Below are positions 10,901 through 22,188 of a stretch of 64,000 nucleotides of DNA, piece by piece (within the stretch, counting starts at the first letter, position 1; every line of letters starts with the position of its first letter). The DNA is taken from contig CM063450.1 of assembly GCA_032191425.1 (NCBI GenBank), forward strand, positions 30,705,501 through 30,769,500, written 5' to 3'. The position numbers and the translations under genes were made by a program. The notes beneath the pieces were generated by a model that worked only from the letters and a program-made list of their open reading frames with translations, was not told the origin of the DNA and did no database searches. Source of the DNA: Lymantria dispar (taxonomy: Eukaryota; Arthropoda; Insecta; Lepidoptera; Erebidae).

Positions 10901-12073
10901 GGCTTGAGCCCAGTAGTGAGACATCTATGAACTGTAATAATAAATGATGAATTTTAATTTAAAGTATTCTTGTGGAGCCCCCAGGTCTATGGGTAACATA
11001 TTAAATATTATATAATATTACTAGCAACTACGCGGGCGTAGTTCCCGTCCCGTAGGAATCATCATCATCATCTCAGCCCATATACGTCCCACTGTTGGGC
11101 TCGGGCCTCCTCTATAATGGAAGGGTAATTAACCTACTATACCACGCTGGTCAGACGTGTTGGTATAGGGTTTTATTTCGAGTTTTCCTTCTCTCGCATA
11201 GATGTTATATGCGTTTTATATCCCTTAGTCGTCTCATACGATCACCCACGGGTAAGATAGGGGGTGGTGAATTGTATTCTTACTCCGTCACCACACGGAT
11301 ATACCCGTAGGAATACCGGGATAAAATATAGCCTATGTTACTCCCTGATATTATAGCTTTCTATTGGTGAAATAATTTTTGAAATCGGTTCGGTGGTTTA
11401 AGCGTGATATCATAACAAACAAACAAACTTACTTTCACATATATAATACTAGCAACCCACCCTCACTTCGCTTCGGTTTCAGTCGCCTTACCCGCGTAGT
11501 ACCCGTTCCCGTGGGTACACTGGGATAAAATCTAGCCTATGTTACTCACCCTTAGAGGGTGAGTATTAAAAATGCTAAAATACCTAATATTATAATAAAT
11601 TACTAAAGACTATTTTTGAAGAATTTGAAGAAAATCGATGTAGATTTGTGTTTCTCTTTATACAAACTTTGTTAGTGCAGTTTACCCCCTAGGGGTTGAA
11701 TTTCAAAAAACCCTTTCTTAGTGGGTTTCTACGTCACGTATGTCAAAATTTTATGTTTCTGGCTTCAGTAGTTTCGGCTCTGTGATAAGGAACAAGGAGA
11801 GAGCCTATGTGCAACAGTAGGACGTAGGTATATGAGCAGAGAAGAACAAAAAATATATTAGTACGTACCAATATCCTTGCTCTCAGTCAACTCTTTATAA
11901 CTGTCAAATACTTTTTCAATGCCGTGGAGTTTAGCAAATTCTTTAGCCTTCTTCTTGTCTCGAGCAGCTACTGCGACGATAACCTGGTTTGCATTGTCAG
12001 GATACGAGTTCATAGCGTTGACGAAATCGTGGCTGATTTTACCAGCGGTTATGATACCCCAACGTAGTGCCAT
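7962..12073 (-). CDS. DHDH-like oxidoreductase, copy 1 (5 exons, 337 aa)
   Basis: Exons on the minus strand are 12073-11869, 10519-10231, 9628-9382, 8712-8559 and 8080-7962 (TAA). All junctions are GT-AG: codon 69 is split G|AT, codon 165 TT|C, exon 3/4 falls between codons, and codon 299 is split G|GA. The product matches dimeric dihydrodiol dehydrogenase (Gfo/Idh/MocA family), which in mammals oxidises trans-dihydrodiols to catechols and also D-xylose, using NADP+. Visible features are a Rossmann start LRWGIITAGKISHDF (residues 3-17), AARD at 36-39, the lysine motif at 97-99 and DIGIY at 176-180. Lys98 and Tyr180 correspond to the catalytic pair of the mammalian enzyme. The usual EKP is EKA here (Pro99 to Ala). 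The ATG directly follows a CAG acceptor, so the 5' UTR lies in an upstream exon near 14391. A possible AATAAA is at 7802-7807. The insect substrate is unknown. Confidence 0.9.
8119..8347 (+). mobile_element. SINE-R copy in intron 4 of copy 1
   Basis: Full arrangement: CCGTGTGGTGACGGAGTAAG head, TAAAAGACGACTAAGGGAT middle, AAACCCTATACCAAC body and GATGATA tail. Confidence 0.7.
8795..8960 (-). mobile_element. RTE-clade LINE fragment in intron 3 of copy 1
   Basis: TCGAGCGATGTGGCCTGCCC and GCACGCTAAGCGACTTTGAG match the same stretch in the RTE copies at 6780-6930 and 35945-36105. Confidence 0.5.
11010..11448 (-). mobile_element. Helitron-like element interrupted by a SINE-R
   Basis: Minus-strand copy of the family with TTTCAAAAATTCTTTCACCAA, ATATTTTATCCCGG and a CTAG end. 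It is split at 11060-11303 by a SINE-R. It lies in intron 1 of copy 1. Confidence 0.6.
11060..11303 (-). mobile_element. SINE-R with 11-bp target duplication
   Basis: Flanked by CCCGTAGGAAT at 11049-11059 and 11304-11314. It carries the (ATC)n end, the AAGACGACT-like middle and the CCGTGTGGTGACGGAG head in reverse. Confidence 0.78.
11449..11700 (-). mobile_element. Helitron-like fragment in intron 1 of copy 1
   Basis: Begins on the plus strand with CTAGCAACCCACCCTCACTT, the reverse of the GGGTTGCTAG end, then CGCGTAGTACCCGTTCCCGT and GGGATAAAATCTAGCCTATG. The far end is not clear. Confidence 0.5.
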
Positions 12074-12696
12074 CTGATATTCATAAATTATAAATCCAAT
12101 TAAACATGCACGTATATATTTGAGGATTTTGAACACTAAATAAAAGTAAATACTGTCCCCGATATGTCTGATATTTGAACCCCTGTCAAATACTTAAATC
12201 TGACTTATAAATCCGTTGGTTATGAAGGGAAACATAGAGAGAAACTTTGCAGGATCTCAGTTTTTACAAATATATGTAAGAAATGGAAGTACCCTAACAA
12301 ATAATAAAATGTAGACGTTCTAGCTGCAGAAACAATGTACGTACACTAGAAATGCTTTGAAGTAATTTTAAACGTCGCAGTACTATATTATTCTACCACA
12401 GCTTTGCCCCATTTCCGAGTTGTTACGGGTAAAAATACAATGTGTCACCATTCGTTAATGATAATAATCTAAAGGAATCGTAAAAACTGACTGATGGATC
12501 ATCAATGAAAAATCCTAACTACTTTCCTCAACCCGTCTGTTAAGCGTGGTAAATGTGTATATTTGCCCGTAAAAGCAGGCTTCTGTCCAACAGTAGACGT
12601 CTAATAGAAGAAGAAGTAGTAAAGGCAAACAACACGAATTTTCATAATTTATTTCTTCTGCTGTAACTAAGATACTTGTGCCAATTTTATTTAGCA

Positions 12697-12873
12697 CTAG
12701 CAATCCGCCCTCGCTTCGCTTCGGTTATAGGTTATAGTCGTTTTACCCGCGTAGTTCCTGTTCCCGTGGGAATACCGGTATAAAATATAGCCTAGTTTAC
12801 GCCCTGATATTATAGCTTTCCATTGGTGAAAGAATTTTTGAAATCGGTCCAGCCGTTTTGAAGATTACCCGGA

Positions 12874-12904
<31 letters not shown>

Positions 12905-13022
12905 AAAAAATTTTAATTGCTATTTTAGGCATAGGTGTCGTGCAAATCACCGTGTGAGCATGAAAAAATCCCATTATTTTGACATTACAAACAGACACTC
13001 CAATTTTATTTATTGGTATAGA
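12697..13022 (-). mobile_element. Helitron-like element, TCTATACC-CTAG family
   Basis: On the minus strand it starts TCTATACCAATAAATAAAAT and ends GGGCGGATTGCTAG, inserted between A and T as expected for Helitrons. It contains a (GACA)n run. It sits in the leader intron of copy 1. Non-autonomous; related copies are at 21416, 22041, 22360 and 50896. Confidence 0.72.
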
Positions 13023-13719
13023 TTGTGTGTGTAGCAATGTTTCTTTAAGGAAGATTAACGTTAAACAAACAGCACGTCACAAAATTTGCTAAAGTCAAGC
13101 ATGTAACTGGTTAAGAATACAATTAATTACTCCCTATCTTCCTTGATGTCAAAAATACGACTTCTCGATATACATCTGTGCAAGAGAAGGAAATCTCGAA
13201 ATAGAACCCTGGATCAACCAATCTGACCAGCGCGGTATATTAGGTCAATTTCCTCCTATTATAGAAGAGGCTCGAGCCCAACAATGTGACCTATATGAGC
13301 CGAGATAATGATGTTGTATCCCCATATAAATTTTACCACTTACTCTCAGATGAGTTGACTCATCGTTTGCCACCAAAGGTAATAAAAAGAGAAAAGAGTG
13401 TAAGTACCCGAAACTGTTGTCAGCTGTGTGGTTCATCGAAGACAAGAAATTAGTACCCATGGATCGCTCAATAGGCGAAAAGGTACCAGATTATGGAGAA
13501 TCACGTCGTCATTGCCGGACACATTGGACGTGATTCAGCTAGTCTCAATAGTGAAATTAACTAATTAGGCTAGCTATCTAACAACCATTGCCCGAACCAA
13601 AAGCGCCTATTTTTTTTCTCCCCTTTAGGATACAATTAGAATTTTTAATTACCTACAATTAGAATCTGAAATCCCAATTTTCCTTATGGTAACAGAGTAA
13701 GAATACAATTTAATAGTAG

Positions 13720-14055
13720 GACCACACTGTCGACAGTTATCTGTCTACAGCCGCGGGCCGGTGCTTCCGGGGCAGTACCATGCTCTCGCAGAAAATCGAC
13801 GTCTGAGTAGTAGCAATTTGTTACTGCGCTTCGTTCGGTGAGCGACAGAGCCGGAAGCCCAACTTTCTGAGGGTGATTACGTGTGGAGGGTTTTGGTGGT
13901 GCCCTTGGTATCACCGAGCCTCAATGCACGCATTCACACTCCCTTCGCTTTCTTTGCGGTAGGCAACAGCCTTGTAAAAGTCCGTGAGCGGCAGCAACAC
14001 TTACCATCAGATGTTACTGTTTGCTCGTTAGCCACCGTTTGCAATAAAAAAAAAA
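13720..14055 (+). mobile_element. poly-A SINE-like element
   Basis: About 335 bases, near-identical to 23720-24075: GTAGGACCACACTGTCGACA head, CTTCGTTCGGTGAGCG middle, CTTGGTATCACCGAGCCTCA, and a poly-A tail after GCAATAAAAAA. No long coding frame. Confidence 0.6.
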
Positions 14056-14390
14056 AATTATCAACTCCAATCTTACCCGTGAATGTCGGGACGATTGAGG
14101 GAAAAATAATATGCATATAACATAAATGTAAGAGAAAGAAAAATAAAACCCTATACCAACACGTCGGACCAGCATGGTGTAGTAGGTCAATTACCCTCCT
14201 ATTTTGGAGAAGAAACAAAGAATCCAAAATGTAAAGCAGTTTATATTTCGTTTTAATCTAAGCACTGGAATGAAATCTTTAATAAATTGTTTAACTTTGT
14301 AAAATCAGGTGTGAATTTCAATCAACACAATACTTCAGACTACCCGCAGATCTTTCATTTTAAATTAATTTTTAAAAAAGCTCAACTCAC

Positions 14391-14455
14391 CTTTATGCCG
14401 TGTCGTATTTCCTTCAAACGCACGTATGAACGAAGCAAATCGTAGAATAAATAAT
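14391..14455 (-). other. predicted 5' UTR leader exon of copy 1
   Basis: On the minus strand the segment ends at 14391 with AAAG|GTGAGTTGA, a good splice donor. About 52 bases before it align with the segments ending at 35510 and 49652, which sit at the same distance from copies 2 and 3. The acceptor is the CAG directly before the copy 1 ATG, giving a 2317-base intron. The transcription start is not known; about 14450 is inferred from the TATA-like box at 14478-14484. Confidence 0.62.
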
Positions 14456-14477
14456 GGTTAGTTTAGTGTGTTATACG

Positions 14478-14503
14478 TTTTATATCGTGTATAAATAGAT
14501 AAT
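14478..14503 (-). promoter_or_regulatory. core promoter of copy 1: TATAAAA and AGATAA-type motif
   Basis: Read on the minus strand, TATAAAA covers 14484-14478, about 90 bases before the leader-exon donor. ATTATCT (AGATAAT on the plus strand, 14497-14503) lies just upstream. The same order is found before the leader exons of copies 2 and 3. The motif fits a GATA-factor site, which in insects often drives gut or fat body genes; that reading is an inference. Confidence 0.5.
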
Positions 14504-14634
14504 ATTGGTTGAATATCTTATCAGAACCTACCGCATCTAAAATTGTTGCCGATTCATTACAAGTTCAACGGTGCTGTGATATTATTGACTTGCATATTTT
14601 TGTAATAGTCACTTGCATAATATTTTCCCTTCCG

Positions 14635-14860
14635 GTGACGGAGTAAGAATACAACCCACCACCCGCCTGTGGGTGTCATAGAAGATGACTAATGGATTAC
14701 AATATGTATATTATCTATGCAAGAGAAGGAAAACTCGAAATAAAACCCTATGCCAATCTGACTGACCAGGCGTGATAGTAGGTCAATTTCCCTTTCATTG
14801 TGGAGGAGGTTCGAGCCCAGTAGTTGGACGTATATGTGCCGTGAGGATGACGACATATTA
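14635..14860 (+). mobile_element. SINE-R copy at the edge of the duplicated spacer
   Basis: Head GGTGACGGAGTAAGAATAC through to GTGCCGTGAGGATGACGAC. Its second half is the start of the block also found at 1-111. Confidence 0.65.
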
Positions 14861-16515
14861 TAGACTTGAATAAACATTTCCAGGGACTACCTAAAAGTAT
14901 GTGAAGTGTACTCTATCGGCTCTTTCATGGGGAGTGCTCTGAGGAACTGTTTGACTTGGTACCACCGTCACCGTTTTACCGACGTACCCCTCGATACCGC
15001 AGCTGGGTTCATCCATTTCACCTGGAAGCGTTATGGTCTTCAACTGTATGTTACCAGTGATTTCTCCCACGTACGTGCAGGCTCCGGAATGAATTACCTG
15101 CTGCTGTGTTTCCCGAGCGCTATGACATGTCCTTCTTTAAACGAGGTTTAAAAAGCGTATTTACTTCACGATAGGGAATGCCCTACAGTGCCAGTATCGA
15201 GGGTTCAAATCTCTCGCAGGACAACACTTTATGTCATCCACAAATTGTTGTTCTGAATCTGGATGTAATTTGTGTTCATTAATTATATGTTTATGAAGTC
15301 CCCCGCAACACAAGGATTATTGCCTTAGTAGCAGGGTATTGTAGAAAAAAATTATGACTTCTAGTGTAATGATTCGGTGGGCTTTCAAGAATGACACTTT
15401 ACATCTATCTCCAGAAATGGTGTCTCTTTTAAAGTATGACTGTGAACGCCGGCCGGTGTATTAAAAGCTCCTTCGCATACTTTGTTAGGAATTTACGACG
15501 GTCAGGGTGAAATTCACCACTGCTAATCATTTTTTCATTCTGACTAATCCCACCACACATTCCCACCAGTGTAACTCTTCTAAGCCAAGAAGATCCACAA
15601 TGGTTTCCATAAATGGCACGGAGGTTTGACCCTCAGAAAATCCTTGGAAACGTTATTAATTCTCGTAAGACCCGCAACAAATTTAATTAGAACAGACAAA
15701 CAGGAGAAGTTAGCGAAATTCCACTTACCTCCTATGCAAAGCGGAAGACATGAAGCAAAATTGACTAATAAGATAATGGATAAGATGATGTACAGCTGCG
15801 TGAAGCGCAGCAGTCCAGCACCACGGACATGACAGAGCTTAACTGCTAGTCGGTGAAAAATCATATATGCATAAATAGTCAAGCCTCTATTAAATGCAAC
15901 GCCACGTTAATCACATATTACAGGAAGTGATGGCTGCTCAAGTAGTTGACTCGTGATCGGTTGCTACTTGTCCCTATAAGCAGTGTGGTCCAGCCATGGT
16001 CGTTTGAATTATGTTTGCGAATTTTATTACGTATCAAGGTATGTTCCAAAGAATCATACTGGAGCTGGTATTTGCTGGACAAATATGCAATGTTATATAA
16101 AAGTAGTTAGAAAAATAATAATAAAAACAATAGAAAAGCGCGCTGAGTTTCTTGCCGGCTCTTCTCGGTGATGTTATGGGATTGCGCGCCGTCCCTTCTG
16201 CCGCTCCAGGTAGATCAAATGGGATGTAATCATATCATTACCTGTCCTCTTAAAAATGAAAGAATCTAATAGAAAAGTTGAAATGGGTGTCGGCTGTATA
16301 TAATGGAGGTTTAACAACACTATGTGTTACAAACTCTTAGTTTCTTATAACATTGATAAAAGGCGGCTGAAAGATTATCAGGCAACGAATTCTTGGGCAA
16401 GTCATAACACCAAATGCGATAACCAGCCACCTTCCTAAGCGTCTAGGGGTAATAGAGGCCCTCGTTCAACATTGAATGTGTATACTTGGGCAATTGATAT
16501 TATTATCAGTCTAGA
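14745..16515 (+). repeat. segmental duplicate of 1-2055
   Basis: Colinear with the first 2 kb of the window, with one deletion near 15180 and an insertion at about 15260-15490. It lies about 250 bases upstream of the copy 1 promoter and 1.9 kb past the copy 2 stop. Confidence 0.8.
14912..15180 (+). mobile_element. 3' end of a Jockey/CR1-like LINE (second copy)
   Basis: Same sequence as 155-430 with few differences. It joins directly to a tRNA-like SINE piece (B box GGTTCAAATCT at 15202). Confidence 0.55.
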
Positions 16516-16687
16516 TATAAACGGGTAAAACGGAGAAGGGCATAAAGGAGAAGAGCAAAAAGTCGTCTGAAAAGTGTAGTCAAATGTGTTATGCCTTGTC
16601 GAAGTGATTACAAGTATAACATTAATGATAAATTAAAAACATAATATATTGTCTTATTTTATAAATGTACTTATTTTTTTTTAATGC

Positions 16688-16995
16688 AAGGAAGGGAGAC
16701 CCATCACTTTCCCACGGTAACCTATATACCGCACACCACAATAAAAGGAATACGTGATAGGATGCGCGATTTGAAGCCGAACCGTCCTGAGGATGCCTCA
16801 TTTAGAGGCGAAACACGCGTCGAATGAATATTCGAAGTTCTGGGGAAAATTGCAAGTTGATGTTCTGGAAGGTGCTCATCACGTGAGAGTAAGATTGCCT
16901 TATTTCCTAGTCTACCTTAATCTTATCCTGTATTCCTTTTATTATGGTGTGTGGTATATTGATTACCGTGGGAAAGTGGTGGGTCTCCCTTCCTT
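16688..16995. mobile_element. foldback element, about 75-bp arms
   Basis: AAGGAAGGGAGACCCATCAC at the left pairs with the reverse complement at the right, and the arms continue through CTTTCCCACGGTAA and ATAAAAGGAATAC. The middle is about 150 bases with no known gene. Confidence 0.65.
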
Positions 16996-17167
16996 TCTTC
17001 CATTTTAAAATAGAAATGGATTTCCGCTATGTATCGCCTAATTCAATCAATTATCAAATGTACCTACTTATAATAATGTTTATAGATTAAATAATCCATC
17101 CGCACTTATACCAAAGGTGTAACTTCTATCTTCTGTAGTTATAAATCAATGTTTGAGAAAGGTTTTT

Positions 17168-18172
17168 CTGTATGGGGACGGAGTTGGAATACAAATCACC
17201 ACCCCCTAACTTTTTTTTTATGATTGGGCTATGGTAAGCGCATGCGTGGGCCCATAGCCGAACCGTACCCACGTCACCTAGTTGTTGGGCCGACCACCGG
17301 AGCAGGGTGACTTGTCGTCAGTGGTCCGCCCGACGGAATACCCTTTCGGGTACCCTCACCTCTCGACGTCTTGGGACTTCGGTCGTCCTCGCGCGGTCAG
17401 CCTCGCTGCGGGTGACGGACAATTCCGCGGTCCGATCACCCGCGGCCTCCGCTAGGGCGGCATTAGGCACAGATACTCGCGCCTGCGCCGTCAGAGTCGC
17501 CGGCGATGGAACGTATTGCCGAATAGGAGCTCTACTCGCACACGATCCGTCGCCTCCTTCCGTGAGATTACGGCCTCACAGAAGGCGGCGACCGCGTCCC
17601 AATTTCTGACGCTGTCAAGCATCTCCCTGACGATGGTCGGCAGCGTCAGGTCGGCACTGATAATCGCGACGAGTTCACGGCGCTCCCCCGCCCACGCGGC
17701 ACACACCTCGAGCGTCTGCTGCGCCGTGTCCTCATCGCAATTGCAGTGGTGGCAAGACGGTGTGCTCTCCCTCCTGACAATCTTGTGCAGGTACTTCGCG
17801 AAGCAACCCTGCCCGGTCAGCACCTGCACCAGTCGGAAGGAAAGCACTCCGTGCGTCCGCTCCAACCACTCCATCAGCACCGGCCGGAAGGCGTCGACGG
17901 TCCTGACACCGTACCGAGGCCTCTCCAGCTGGACTGCCCAACAGGCAATGATGTCTCAGCGGGCGTCGACCCGCCAGGCGGTGATCTCTTTGATGGAACT
18001 AACTTGTCTGTGCGTCTTGTAAAAAACAAATAAAGGTATATTATATGCATATGATATCTATACAAAAGACGTAAAAGTCGAAATAAAACCAGCATGATGC
18101 AATAAGTCGGTTTCCTATTATAAAGGAGCCTCGAAATCAAAATTGGGAGCTATGCGTGCTGTAGTGATGATG
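17168..18172 (+). mobile_element. SINE-R copy split by an R1-type LINE
   Basis: The head runs to 17212, and the body resumes at 17999 (ATTATATGCATATGATATCT) and ends in GATGATGAT near 18172. The insert occupies 17213-17998. Confidence 0.55.
17213..17998 (-). mobile_element. 5'-truncated R1-clade LINE, C-terminal part
   Basis: The minus-strand frame reads LMEWLERTHGVLSFRLVQVL and a zinc-knuckle of C-x2-C-x-C and H-x4-C type (CHHCNCDEDTAQQTLEVC; the His is Gln here). Poly-A is at 17219-17211 on the minus strand. Flanking CTAACTT occurs at 17206-17212 and 17999-18005. Closely related to 31226-32793. Confidence 0.75.
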
Positions 18173-18384
18173 ATATCGCCATATGAATTATAGACACCTA
18201 AAACCAACAAATGCCACTGTTATTGACGAATTATAATCTGACCTCACCTAACTGAACAATTGACAGATGTATATTTCTATAACAAAACTTATACATAAAT
18301 AAAAGACGAAGATATTTTCTAGAAAATCATTATATTCATGACTTTTAAAAACATTGTCAATTTCACGAAAACGTTGTAGTTCAT

Positions 18385-21300
18385 TTAAGGATATTCTTGG
18401 TCATCAGCGTCGAAATGCACTCCGAGTTGCTTGCGGACAGTGTCCATGAGCTTCGCCAGAAGAAGACTGTCCTTGTGAGTCATACGCGGTGATTCTTTCA
18501 ATCCTGCAAAGTTTATGTTACTGTATTAAACGTAGAATTATATTTATCTCTTTTAGATTTTCTTTCCGACTGATCATCTCTTCAAGCTCAAACACGTCTC
18601 ACTATTTAGCTCCAGCTTCCTCCACAATAGGAGGAAAATTTACCTACTATATCACGCTGATTAGACCGGTTGATTAGGATAGCACAGAATTTAATTTGAA
18701 AGAAGAAAGAAAATAAGATTTATTGGACACTATAGTTTCATATACTTTAACTATATACTTTACGTGCTGTGTGGTTGCGGCTTCGAATACTACCAACCCT
18801 TGCTTTGCTCGTGGGTGTGTAAAAGACGACTAAGAGCCCTAGATTGACCCGGACCAACTCCATCTGGTACCATTTGGGTCAACGATTACATTCCCAAGGA
18901 GGGTTGACGTCAGGCAGGCGGCCGGTCATAAAAGTCATTGCCGAAACTTTTTGCAATATGTCAAAACAGATGACATATTGCGTCGACCCCAAGTAATTGG
19001 GATAGGAGCAGGATGATGATGATAGTTTCATATACTTTAAAATATACACAAAACAAAGACGAAAAAATATTGATAATTAAAATAATCGTAGTATATAACA
19101 TAGAAATTACAGGTAATTAGTGTCCAAAAGGCAGCTCAGCATATGCTACATAAACTTGCAGCGCTGATTTTCAGCTGTAGCCTAACTAATCTAAGTTAAT
19201 TTCAAGTTTGCCTTCTCTTGCATAGATGTTATATGCATATGAATCGTCTTTTGCGACACTCACGCGCAAGAAATGTGATGGTAAATTGTATTCTTATTCC
19301 GTCACCACATAGGGCGTGTAGGATCTAATAAATTTGGACCATCGAAGTCATGATATCCATTCCAGTTTCCCTTCAATTCGTTGAGCGGGCTATGGCATCC
19401 CATGCAGATCGCGAACTCGTTTATAGTCCATAAAATATAGGATGATCTCTGTGATAGTTGTCCCTAGTGCTGTCACGCTTACGATAAAGTCCGTAGTTTT
19501 TTATTGATAAAACTGTCTACTTTTATAATTGTGATTTTTTATTATAATTAAAATACAACCAATGAAAATCTTTTTGAATTTATTTCAAACAAAAACTGTA
19601 TTTCGACTGTTTTAATTATTCAAAAGGAGTATAATCAAGGTCTAGGTCACTATTATCGTCATCACTGGAGCGTTCCTGCTAGAACATTTATCATTTTTTG
19701 CCCAATAGGGACAGTCGTTAGATCAATCGATCAATTACGACTGTTTTATAAATAAATATGTCTAGTTTATTGACAATAATGCGTACATAATATTATCATT
19801 TACTCTGAGACGTAAAGTAGTTTTTTAATGTTTAATTAATTCAATTTATGTATTTTATTATGTAACTATCTGTTTTAATAGTAAAAAATATGTGGAAAGT
19901 TTTATATAGGTACTGTATTGGGTTTATTTCTTTTATGAATAATTTAATAAAAATCGTTTATCGATTTACGTATATTGACTGTTCCATCGACGTCAACCCT
20001 CCTTGGGAATGTAATCGTTGACCCAAATGGTATCAGATGGAGTTGGTCCGGGTCAATCTAGGGCTCTTAGTCGTCTTTTACGACACCCACGAGCAAAGCA
20101 AGGGTTGGTAGTATTCGAAGCCGCTACCACACAGCAATGAAAATATATTTGATACAAAATGAAATTGTAAACATGTCGCTCGTGACCGCCCGCTCTGATG
20201 CTGAGCATCGGATATGCTCAAAATTCAGGTCGACGATCCTAACATATGACTATTTTGCTGTAATCCTTATTAATATTGTAAATGCGAAAGTAAGTTTGTT
20301 TGTTTGTTACACTTTCACACTTAAACCACTGAACCGATTTCATAAATCCTTTCACTGGAAAGATATAGGTAATATCAGGGAGTTACGTGGCCTATATTTA
20401 ATCCCGATATTCCCACGGAAATGGGAATTACGCGGGTATGGCGACTGAAATCGAATCGAAGCGAAGGCGGGTTGCTAGAATACCTTCAATAACTGTATGA
20501 TTCTGATATATAGAAAATACTAGCAGACCCGGGCACGCGTTGCTATGGCTAATGTTTTTGTTATATTACATTTTATTAAACTATTTAAGTGGAACTGTAG
20601 GAGAACATCTGTCATGGAGGTCGTCATATTTTTTTACAAATGGCATCTATGTAAAAAAGCAAGTTGAAATCGTATATGACACGTTTGTAGGTTTGACATA
20701 GTAGCGCCATCTATTAATTAATTACTCAATCCAGTCAACAGATATCGCCATCTGTTAAAATCGTTTGGAGTTAACAGATAATTGTGAATGTCAAATAATA
20801 GGTATATATAGGTAATACAAATAATTTGCAATAAAATAATATTGCGATTATAAATTATGATGTAAGCTATCCTATCTTTCAAGTTGGATCAAACTACACA
20901 CGGTGTGCAAATTTGATTAAAATCGGTTACGTAGTTTAGGAATCCATCGCGTACAAACAACGCGACACGTAATTTATATATATTAAGATAAGATTACGTG
21001 TCACATTTAAATTCCACAAATATTGTGCCGTATGTTTCGAAATTCGGTGCTTAGGATAATTTTTAAGTGGAGTCGGAGAAACTCAGAAGCTTAACAATTA
21101 TCATTCATTAAGCAAATGTTCATACTAATATTATAAAGCTGAAGTGTATGTTTTGCTGAATATGCTAATCTCAAAAACTAATCGCTCCAATTGAAAAGTT
21201 ATTTTAGTATTGGATAGCCTATTTATTAAGGAAGATTATATAACATCACTTTACAATCAATAGGTGCAGAGCTGCTATGAAAATATAGAAAAAACTGCGA

Positions 21301-22157
21301 AAAATTGTTTCTTTTGAGAGCTTCCGTTGTGTATGTTATGCTTAATTCGTGACTACATACCCACTCTACCTTTCTTTCTCTTTTATAATGCAAACCGAAT
21401 TCGCGGGTTGGCTAGTCTATACCAATAAATAAAATTGGAGTGTCTGTTTGTAATGTCAAAATAATAGGCTTTTTTCATGCTCACACGGTTATTTGCACGA
21501 CACCTATGCCTAAAATAGCAATTAAAAAATTTTTGTCTGTCTGTCTGTCTGTCTGTTTGTTCCGGGTAATCTTCAGAACGGCTGGACCGATTTCAAAAAT
21601 TCTTTCACCAATGGAAAGCTATAATATCAGGGCGTAAACTAGGCTATATTTTATCCCGGTATTCCTACGGGAACGGGAACTACGCGGGTAAAACGACTAT
21701 AACCTATAACCGAAGCGAAGCGAGGGCGGATTGCTAGTCTTCAATAAAACTAGAGGAGTCATCACAGAACATAAACTATCTTTCAGCAATATGCACTTCA
21801 AAATCCTGTTGACGCAAAGATAAATAATAATCATGATTACTTAATACTTGCGTAGTGGTTAAGATAGCGACCTACAGCGCCAGTGTCGGGGGTTCGAATC
21901 CCACGCGGGACAACACTTTGTGCGATCCACAAATTGTTGTTCTGAGTCTGGATGTAATTTGTGTCCGTTAATTATATGTTTGTAAAGTCCCCCGCAATAC
22001 AAGGATTATTTCCTTAGTACAGGGTGTTGTTTGTCTTAAATCTATACCAATAAATAAAATTGTAGTGTCTGTTTGTAATGCCAAAATAATAGGCTTTTTT
22101 CATGCTCACACGATTATTTGCACTATACACATGCCTAAAATAGCAATTAAAAATTTT

Positions 22158-22188
<31 letters not shown>

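Noticed and set aside
12885..12905. CRISPR or satellite repeat from GACA/CTGT runs
   Set aside because: Simple microsatellite inside the Helitron-like family; no spacers.
17516..18022. A 168-codon plus-strand protein, and the 175- and 254-codon plus-strand frames at 31571-32538
   Set aside because: These are antisense shadows of the R1-type reverse transcriptase frames on the minus strand, open because of high GC.
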